From: an uncultured Aquimarina sp. | GTDB lineage: Bacteria > Bacteroidota > Bacteroidia > Flavobacteriales > Flavobacteriaceae | NCBI GenBank assembly: GCA_947498935.1 | Contig: CANMMM010000018.1 | Span: 45,937 to 109,936, forward strand | Reading direction: 5' to 3' | DNA length: 64,000 bases | Shown here: positions 53,710 through 62,800 of the stretch, in pieces | Position numbering within the stretch: position 1 is the first letter of the stretch | Layout: each line of letters starts with the position of its first letter | The notes under the pieces: generated by a model | What the model was told of the DNA's origin: nothing | The model's input: only the letters and a program-made list of their open reading frames with translations | The model's database searches: none | Translations under genes and position numbers: made by a program

Positions 53710-55680
53710 TTATAAAACAATAAATTCGCTTCTTCTGTTTAGTTGATGCTTTTCTTCACTACAATTTACTCCATCTGCACACTCATTAATTAATGAGGTT
53801 TCTCCATATCCTCTTCCTATAACTCTGGAACGATCGATACCTCCTTTTTCTACAATATATTTTATGGTACTCTTAGCTCTACGCTCACTGAGGTACATAT
53901 TATAATTGTTATTTGCTCTACTATCTGTATGTGAACGTACATCTATTTTTAGAGAAGGGTTTTGCTTAAGTGTAGCTATTATTTTTTGCAATTCTACTTC
54001 TGCATCTGGTCTAATAAATGATTTATCTAAATCAAAATAAATAATCTGAAGGTTTAAAATCTTAGCTAGGTCATCTCCTGGTCTTACTTCTTGTACTTGA
54101 GCTGCTATTCCTCCTTTAGATAGTTGTAATGGTAATTGGTGTGTATATTCTAATGCTGTATTAGATGTTAATGGTGCTTCTGTAGTATTATATGTGTCTT
54201 TGGTTCCTCTAACAATATACTGTTTTTCACATGCTAGTGTAAACTTATATTGTCCTTTACCATCGGTTTGTGTTCTTTCTAATTCTTGATTGTTTTCGTC
54301 TAACAGTATCACATCTGCATAGGGCAATGCTTCTCTGGTATTAGCATCTGTAAGTACTCCTGCTACATATTGGGTACAAGTAGTAATTAGATCTTCTAAT
54401 TGCTTAAAACTATAAATATCATCACTTCCTTTTCCTCCTAGTCTGTTACTAGCAAAAAAGCCTATTTTGGTATCTTCATTAAGTAAAAAAGAAAAATCAT
54501 CTTCTGGACTGTTTACGGGTTTTCCTACATTGTAAGGTGTAGAAAAACTTAATTGTTCTGGTACAGATACAAATATATCTAGCCCTCCTAAACCTACATG
54601 GCCATCACTTGCAAAATACAATCGACCTGAATTACTGATATATGGAAAGGTTTCTCTTCCTTCTGTATTAATCCTATCTCCTAGATTTTTTGGTGTGCCA
54701 AATGTACCATCTTCGTACACGTCTACTACATACAAATCTGAGCTTCCTCTACTATCTGGCATATCACTAGCGAAGTATAATTTTTTTCCATCTGCACTAA
54801 GGGCTGGATGTGCTACTGAATACTCATCACTATTAAAAGGAAGTTCTTCTATATTCACCCACTTTTCATCTTTGAGGGTAGCTCTGTATAGTTTTAGCAG
54901 AATGGTTCCTTTGGTATCAGATTTGATTTTCTTATTCGTATAATTATTTCTTGTAAAATATACTGTTTTTCCATCATTACTAAAGGTTGAAGAAGACTCG
55001 TGAAAGCGTGTATTAATTTTTCCTTTGAGCTTACGAGGGTCTGAGAGTGCTTGTTTATCTCCTATTATATCACTGGAAAATAAATCTAAAAAAGGCATTT
55101 CGTTCCATTCATGAACTGTTTTTACGATACCGTTACCTCCTCCTCTAGAGGATGCAAAAATTAACTGTCCTTGCTTGTTAAAGCTTGGTGCATAATCTGA
55201 ATATTTAGAATTAATATACAATTTTTTTAGTTTGTACTTCCCTGATTGCATTTCAATAAATTTTAAATAGTCTCTGGTACTCACAAAATAATATGCACGC
55301 TGGTCGGTTCCAGACAATCGATTAAAGTCTTCCATCACTTTATCTGCTTCTTTGTAGCGTTTTACACTTTTCAAACTTTGGGAATATCTAAATAAATATT
55401 CTGTATCGTATTGATCGGGGTATGCTTCCACTAGTTTTTCATACCATTGCACCGATTTTTCCAACTCGGCATTAAAGTAGTAAGAGTCTCCTAGTTTTTT
55501 ATATAAATCCGCAGATCCATATCCGCTTTTGGCTACGTCTAAATAAATCTTACGAGCGTCTACAAAAGCATATTTTTCAAAGCTTTCGTCGGCTTTTGCT
55601 AAACGTTTTTCTTGTGCTACTACTGCACAACAAATCATCATACTCAAAGATATATTGATAACATATTTACGTACATTCAT
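53710..55680 (-). CDS. OmpA-family protein with TPR, PD40 propeller and CRD (PorE-like)
   Basis: A 656-aa exported protein. Order: signal peptide; TPR helices (about 25-130, ADLYKKLGDSYYFNAELEKS); PD40/WD40-like propeller (about 150-425, APSFNKQGQLIFASSRGG, HPALSADGKKLYFASDMPDS, FPYISNSGRLYFASDGH); a carboxypeptidase-regulatory domain (about 440-510); and an OmpA peptidoglycan-binding domain (about 545-656, LKIDVRSHTDSR, NMYLSERRAKSTIKYIVEKG, LNRRSEFIVL). This is the domain order of PorE, which ties the type IX apparatus to peptidoglycan. It lies downstream of porP-type and adhesin genes in one direction. Confidence 0.92.
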   Translation of the reverse strand: MNVRKYVINISLSMMICCAVVAQEKRLAKADESFEKYAFVDARKIYLDVAKSGYGSADLYKKLGDSYYFNAELEKSVQWYEKLVEAYPDQYDTEYLFRYSQSLKSVKRYKEADKVMEDFNRLSGTDQRAYYFVSTRDYLKFIEMQSGKYKLKKLYINSKYSDYAPSFNKQGQLIFASSRGGGNGIVKTVHEWNEMPFLDLFSSDIIGDKQALSDPRKLKGKINTRFHESSSTFSNDGKTVYFTRNNYTNKKIKSDTKGTILLKLYRATLKDEKWVNIEELPFNSDEYSVAHPALSADGKKLYFASDMPDSRGSSDLYVVDVYEDGTFGTPKNLGDRINTEGRETFPYISNSGRLYFASDGHVGLGGLDIFVSVPEQLSFSTPYNVGKPVNSPEDDFSFLLNEDTKIGFFASNRLGGKGSDDIYSFKQLEDLITTCTQYVAGVLTDANTREALPYADVILLDENNQELERTQTDGKGQYKFTLACEKQYIVRGTKDTYNTTEAPLTSNTALEYTHQLPLQLSKGGIAAQVQEVRPGDDLAKILNLQIIYFDLDKSFIRPDAEVELQKIIATLKQNPSLKIDVRSHTDSRANNNYNMYLSERRAKSTIKYIVEKGGIDRSRVIGRGYGETSLINECADGVNCSEEKHQLNRRSEFIVL

Positions 55681-55788
55681 AATTGTCTGTTATTTTTAGA
55701 TTTATACGATGCGATGGTATCGCCACGATAAAACTATTTTAGAATGATCTCTTTATTTTTTATAATCAATTAAATGGTTTTATGGGTA

Positions 55789-56751
55789 TTAGAAGAAACG
55801 TGGTGTTAGCATTCTGTTATATTTTCTGAATAATTCAAAACGCACCATTACTTCATAACTACCATCATTAAACTGTGTTCTGCCTAATTCTGTCGTTTCT
55901 CTATCATATGCAAAACCAATCATCATTGAATCTGAGACCTGAAATCCTGCCATAGCACTAAAGGCTGCACTCCATCTATAAGCGACTCCCAATGTAAATC
56001 GCTCGTATAATAAAAAGTTAGCGGACACATCTACTTGTAATGGTGTCCCAAATACTAATTTAGTTAGTAATGCTGGCTTGAACTTTAGATTATCAGTAAT
56101 GTCAAATACGTATCCTGTAATAAAGTAATAATTGACACGCTCTTCTGCTATAAATGTTGAAGAATTATTGCTATTCACTGTAGCTTCTTCATCGAAATGG
56201 TCGGTTTCTAAAAGATTCGGAGCACTTAATCCTGCATAAAATTTTTCTCTTTGGTAATAGACTCCTATTCCTACATTAGGACTAAATTTGTTATCTATAT
56301 TATTCTGAAAGTTAGGATCATCAATATCAAACTGAGATAATCGCTGAAAATCTACGTCTAATAAATGACCTCCTGCTTTAATACCAAAACTAAGTCTTCC
56401 TTCTTCAGAAGTAGGTATGGTATATGAAAAGTCTATATCGAAATAGGTTTCATCTGTAGGCCCTATTTCATCATTGACTATCGATACTCCAAGCCCTACT
56501 CTATTTTCATCACCAAGTGGCGTATTAAAGGTGAGGGTTTGTGTTCTAGGAGCACCGTCTAAACCTACCCATTGACTACGATGCAGTCCCATGATACTCA
56601 TCACTCCTCTACTCCCTGCATATGCTGGGTTTACACTTATGGTATTATACATATACTGTGTGTATTGAGCATCTTGCTGCGCATAGATTCGATTCTGAAA
56701 AAAGAAACTTAAAAGTGCTACTGTGCTAAGTATTATATATGTTTTCTTCAT
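55789..56751 (-). CDS. PorP/SprF-family type IX secretion membrane protein
   Basis: 320 aa with signal peptide and the hallmark N-terminus AQQDAQYTQYMYNTISVNPAYAGS, followed by HRSQWVGLDGAPRTQTLTFN, the PorP/SprF pattern. Beta strands with alternating hydrophobics and a terminal Phe (RFF) indicate an outer-membrane barrel. SprF-type proteins are needed for export or attachment of large type B CTD adhesins such as SprB, and the gene follows its adhesin by 58 bp, so it probably serves that adhesin specifically. The OmpA-like gene follows 108 bp later. Confidence 0.95.
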   Translation of the reverse strand: MKKTYIILSTVALLSFFFQNRIYAQQDAQYTQYMYNTISVNPAYAGSRGVMSIMGLHRSQWVGLDGAPRTQTLTFNTPLGDENRVGLGVSIVNDEIGPTDETYFDIDFSYTIPTSEEGRLSFGIKAGGHLLDVDFQRLSQFDIDDPNFQNNIDNKFSPNVGIGVYYQREKFYAGLSAPNLLETDHFDEEATVNSNNSSTFIAEERVNYYFITGYVFDITDNLKFKPALLTKLVFGTPLQVDVSANFLLYERFTLGVAYRWSAAFSAMAGFQVSDSMMIGFAYDRETTELGRTQFNDGSYEVMVRFELFRKYNRMLTPRFF

Positions 56752-56768
56752 ATGTATTTCTTTTATAA

Positions 56769-56792
56769 CCCGTGAGCAGACACACTCACGGG
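56769..56792 (-). promoter_or_regulatory. Hairpin between adhesin and porP-type gene
   Basis: On the minus strand CCCGTGAG and CTCACGGG form a perfect 8-bp GC-rich stem with an 8-nt loop, in the 58-bp gap between the adhesin stop and the next start codon. No T-run follows. It could protect the mRNA end or set different expression of the adhesin and the following genes. Confidence 0.5.
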
Positions 56793-56809
56793 CATTTATT
56801 TCGGTCTAT

Positions 56810-59800
56810 TTATCTGTTGATGTATAAGTATCCTGCTCTATTCTTGCGTTCTCCACTTTCTAGGGTGTATTCTATCACGTAATAATACGTTCCTACTGGT
56901 AGTTCGTCTCTTTCTTCGATTGTAACTCTACCATTAGAGATCCCTCTGAAGAAATTATCATTTCTTCCATAGTTTTTAGTACTGTATACCTTTACTCCCC
57001 ATCGGTTATAGATTTCTACCGTGTTTTCGATATTCTCTAATCCAACAATCATTAATTTATCATTGTTATTATCACCGTTAGGAGATAGGGCGGTAAATAC
57101 TTGTATACCATCTTCTTCATTTGGATCAATCGGTGTATTAGGTTCTAAGAAATTAGGAACTCCATCGCCATCGGTATCTATTGCATCATCTGCATTTCCA
57201 TCGCCATTTGGATCCGGGTTTTCATCTATTGTGTTTTGACCATCCCCATCATCATCTGGATCTAAATAATCTGGAATGCCATTACCATCGGTATCATCTG
57301 GCGAACTACCATCTCCATTATTATCTAATTCATTGATCGTACTTATAGAATCTCCATCATCATCTGGATCGAGATAATCTGGAATACCATTGCCATCTGT
57401 ATCCTGCGTGTCTCCTGTATTTGGATCATCGTCTCCATCTGGATTCGAACCTTCATTAGCAGTAGGGACTCCATCACCATCATCATCTGCATCTATATAA
57501 TCTGGAATACCGTCATCGTCGGTGTCTTGCGTACTACCTGTATTAGGGTTTCCATCAGTATCTGGATCTGGTCCTTCATTTACTGTAGCTACACCATCTC
57601 CGTCATCATCTATATCGATATAATCTGGAATACCATCACCGTCTGTATCTTGATTTGTTGGATCGTTATCACCATCATAATTTTCTTGTGCTGTTAATAC
57701 ACCGTCATTATCATCATCAAGATCTCTATAATCTACTTCGTCTATTCCATCGGTATTCTGTGTGCTTTCAGAACCTGCATCCAATTCATCATTTGGATCG
57801 AAACCATCATTTGGATCTCTACCTTCATAAGCATTGAGTATTCCATCACCGTCTGTATCAGTTGTGGATGTAGTTATTTCCAAACCTGCTTCTATAGTAT
57901 CTGGCACTCCATCATTATCTGTATCGATATCTAAATGATCTGGTCTGTCATCGCCATCTGTATTCACTGGTGTAATTCCTTCGTCACCTGCTCCTTCATA
58001 GGCATCGTCTAGTCCGTCTGCATCGGTATCGACTCCTGATGGTGAAATATACCCTACTGTTGGCTGTGCTTCTACATTATCTGGAATACCGTCATTATCA
58101 CTATCCAAGTCTTGATAATCTGGAATACCATCAGCATCTGAATCTGTAGGATTGGTAAATGGATTTCCATCGCCATCTGCATCTGCATCTTCATCAATGT
58201 TTAAGATACCATCATTATCAATATCAATATCTACAACATCTAATATTCCATCGCCATCTACATCATCTGCATCTAAATAATCTGGAATACCATCGCCATC
58301 ACTATCTACTGCATCATCTGGAGTACCATTACCGTTAGGATCTGCATTCTCATTAATGGTATCTACTCCATCATTATCATCATCTACATCTAAATAATCA
58401 GGAGTACCATCGCCATCACTATCTTGATCTGTAGGATCAGTATCACCATCATAGTTTTCTTCTGCTGTTAGTAATCCGTCATTATCATCATCTGTATCTC
58501 TATAGTCTACATCATCTACTCCATCTGTATTCGGCCTATCAATCGAACCAAGATCTAATTCATCATTTGGATCAAAACCATCACTTGGATCAGCTCCTTC
58601 ATAACCATCTAATAATCCATCATTATCAGTATCTACTGTGATGGTAGATGGTGTTAATCCTGCTTCTACAGTATCTGGAACTCCATCGCTATCTGCATCT
58701 GCATTAATGTAATCTGGTGCAGAGGTTACATCTGTATTATGCGGTGTAATACCAGTAGCATCGTATGCATCATCTACTCCATTTCCATTAGCGTCTGTTC
58801 CTGATGGTGGTATATAGCCTGCCGTAGATTGTCCTTCTACATTATCTGGAATACCATCATTATCACTATCGATATCCAAGAAGTTAGGAATGCCATCACC
58901 ATCGCTGTCATTCTCTCCTGGTGTACCTTCTGTGTATGGATTATTATCTCCATCTAGGTTTGGATCTTCTACAGTATCCAAAATACCATCATTATCATCA
59001 TCTAAATCTACGTTGTCTGGAATACCATCACCGTCAGTATCATCTCGATCTATATAATCTGGTGTACCATCGCCATCACTATCAACTGCATCTGCTGGGT
59101 CTCCATTATTGTCTGGATCAGCATTTTCATTGATGGTATCTATTCCATCTTCATCATCATCCGTATCTAAATAATCTGGTGTACCATCATCATCTGTATC
59201 TTGGTCTGTAGGATCGTTATCACCGTCATAATCTTCGAATACAGTATCTACTCCATCACCATCATCATCTGTATCTAAATAATCCGGAATCACATCGGTA
59301 TCAGAGTTCTGAGTCGCTCCTGTAGTTGGATCACCATCGCCATCTGGATTTGGATTTTCTGCTAATGTTGGGATATTATCACCATCATCATCCGTATCTA
59401 GATAATCTGGAATCGTATCTGTATCCGAGTTCTGAGGAGTTCCTGTATTCGGATTTCCATCATTATCTGGATTTGGATTTTCAAATACTGTATTTACTCC
59501 ATCTCCGTCATCGTCTACATCTAAGTAATCAGGAATTAAATCGCCATCACTATCTTGATTGGTAGGATCAGTATCACCGTCATAATTCTCAAATACAGTA
59601 TCTACTCCATCATTATCATCGTCTGTATCTCTGTAATCAAAATCGTCTGCTGCATCTGTATTAGTCAATACTAAGTTCGTACCATCAAATACTTCGTCAT
59701 TTACATCGAAGCCATCATTTGGATCAGCTCCTTCATATGCATTTAATAATCCATCACCATCTGTATCCGTAGTGGTAGTTGCTGGTGTAAAGCCTGCTTC

Positions 59801-62800
59801 TACCGTGTCCGATACATTATCATTATCACTATCAGTGTTAATATAGTCTGGTGTATCTGATACATCTGTATTCTCTGGTGTGATTCCTGCATCTCCTGCT
59901 CCTTCGTACGCATCATTCAATCCATCACCATCTGCATCTGCTTCATTGGCTGGTGTCGATGGGTCATCCACTAATGGTGCAATGTAAGTTGCTGATGGTT
60001 GACCTTCTACATTGTCTGGAATACCATCGTTATCACTATCGATATCCAAGAAGTTAGGAATCCCATCACCATCGCTGTCATTCTCTCCCGGTGTTCCTTC
60101 TGTAAATGGATTGTTATCGCCATCTAAGTTTGGATCTTCTACACTGTCTAAAATACCATCATTATCATCATCAAGATCCACATTGTCTGGAATACCATCA
60201 CCATCATTATCATCCGTATCTAAATAATCTGGGGTACCATCGCCATCACTATCTACTGCGTCTGTTGGATCGCCATCATTATTCGGATCTGCATTCTCTG
60301 AATCCGTAGGCAGTCCATCATTATCATCATCTGTATCTAGGTAATCTGGAATTAAATCGCCATCACTATCTTGATTGGTAGGATCAGTATCACCGTCATA
60401 ATTTTCTAGTGCTGTATCTAATCCATCATTATCATCATCTGTATCTCGGTAATCGAACTCATCAGTACTGTCTGTATTGGTCAATACTAAGTTCGTACCA
60501 TCAAATACTTCATCATTTACATCAAAGCCGTCGTTTACATCTGTTGCTTCAAATACATCTAGTAATCCATCACTATCGGTATCTGCTACAACAGTAGCTG
60601 GTGTAAATCCTGCTTCAGTAGTATCTGGCACATTGTCATTATCACTATCGGTATCTATATAGTCTGGTGTATCTACTCCATCAGTGTTCTCTGGTGTGAT
60701 TCCTGCATCTCCTGCTCCTTCATAGGCATCATTCAATCCATCGCCATCTACATCAGCCTCATTCACTGGAGTCAGTGGATCATCTACTAATGGTGCAGTA
60801 TAGCTTGCTGATGGTTGACCTTCTACATTATCTGGAATTCCATCGTTATCACTATCCAAGTCTTGGAAGTTAGGGATACCATCTCCATCACTATCGATAT
60901 CCAATGGATTCGCTGCTGTATATGGATTGTTATCTCCATCTAAGTTGGGATCTTCTACAGTGTCTAAAATACCATCGTTATCATCATCTAAGTCAACAGT
61001 ATCTGGAATACCATCGCCATCTAAATCATCACTATCTCTATAGTCTGGAGTACCATCACCGTCACTATCAACTGCATCTGATGGATCGCCATCATTATTT
61101 GGATCTGGATTCTCAGTGCTTGTTGGTAATCCATCTTCATCATCATCCGTATCTAAATAATCCGGAGTACCATCACCATCTGTATCTTGGTCTGTAGGAT
61201 CGTTATCACCGTCATAATCTTCGAATACGGTGTCCACTCCATCTCCATCATCATCTGTATCTAAATAATCTGGAATCGCATCCGTATCTGAATTCTGAGT
61301 CGCTCCTGTGTTTGGATCGCCATCGCCATCTGGATTTGGATTTTCTGCTAATGTTGGGATGTTATCACCATCATCATCCGTGTCGAGATAATCTGGAATC
61401 GCATCGGTATCTGTATTTTGGGTAGCTCCTGTAGTTGGATCTCCATCTCCATCTGGATTTGGATTTTCAAATGCTGTATCTACTCCATCGCCATCATCAT
61501 CTGTATCTAGATAATCTGGAGTACCATCGCCATCACTATCCTGATCCGTAGGATCACTATCTCCATCATAATCTTCGAATAGGGTATTAATTCCATCATT
61601 ATCATCATCTGTATCTCTATAGTCAAACTCGTCTGTACTATCGGTATTCGTTAATACTAAGTTCGTACCATCAAAAACTTCGTCATTTGCATCAAATCCA
61701 TCGTTTGGATTCAATCCTTCAAAATCGTTCAATAATCCATCACCATCTGTATCTGTAGGATTCGTTGATAGTGTAAATCCTGCTTCGATAGTATCTGGAA
61801 CATTATCATCATCTGAATCCGTATCTAAATAGTCTGCATCTGCTCCTGCTGTGATCTCTGGTGTAATCCCTTCATTTCCTGCACCTTCATAAGCATCATT
61901 CAATCCATCTAAATCTACATCCGCTTCATTTACAGGAGTTAATGGGTCATCTTCTAGAGGAGGAATATATCCTATACTAGGTTGTGCTTCTATATTATCT
62001 GGAATTCCATCATTATCACTATCAATATCTTGGAAGTTTGGAATACCATCTCTATCTGTATCTGTTGGATTCGTAAATGGATCATTATCGCCATCTAAAT
62101 TCTCATCTTCTACACTATCTAAGATACCATCGTTATCATTATCAATATCTAGTGAATCTGGAACGCCATCACCATCTAAATCATCTGTATCTAAATAGTT
62201 AGGAACACCATCAGTATCTGTATCAATAGCATCATCAGGTAATCCATTTCCATTTGGATCAGCCCCTTCAATGATCGTATTTAATCCATCATTATCATCA
62301 TCTACATCTAAATAATCTGGAGTCAGATCGTTATCACTATCTTGATCTGTTGGATCAGTATCACCATCATAATTTTCTGCTATGGTATCTAATCCATCGT
62401 TATCATCATCTGTATCTCTAAAATTCACTTCATCAGTACCGTCTGTATTTAAGGTATCTACAGAACCGTTAGGGAATCCATCATTGACATCATATCCATC
62501 ACTGATGTTTGTGCCTTCATAATCATCTAATAATCCATCTCCATCTGCGTCTCCTATATCATTTGCTGGATTTAAACCTGCATCTACGGTATCTGGCACA
62601 TTGTCATTATCACTATCTGTATCTATATAGTCTGGGGTATCTACTCCATCAGTGTTCTCTGGTGTGATTCCTGCATCTCCTGCGCCTTCATAGGCATCAT
62701 TCAATCCATCGCCATCACCATCTGCCTCATTCACAGGAGTCAATGGATCATCAACTAATGGTGCAACATAACCTGTTGTAGCTTGACCTTCTACATTATC

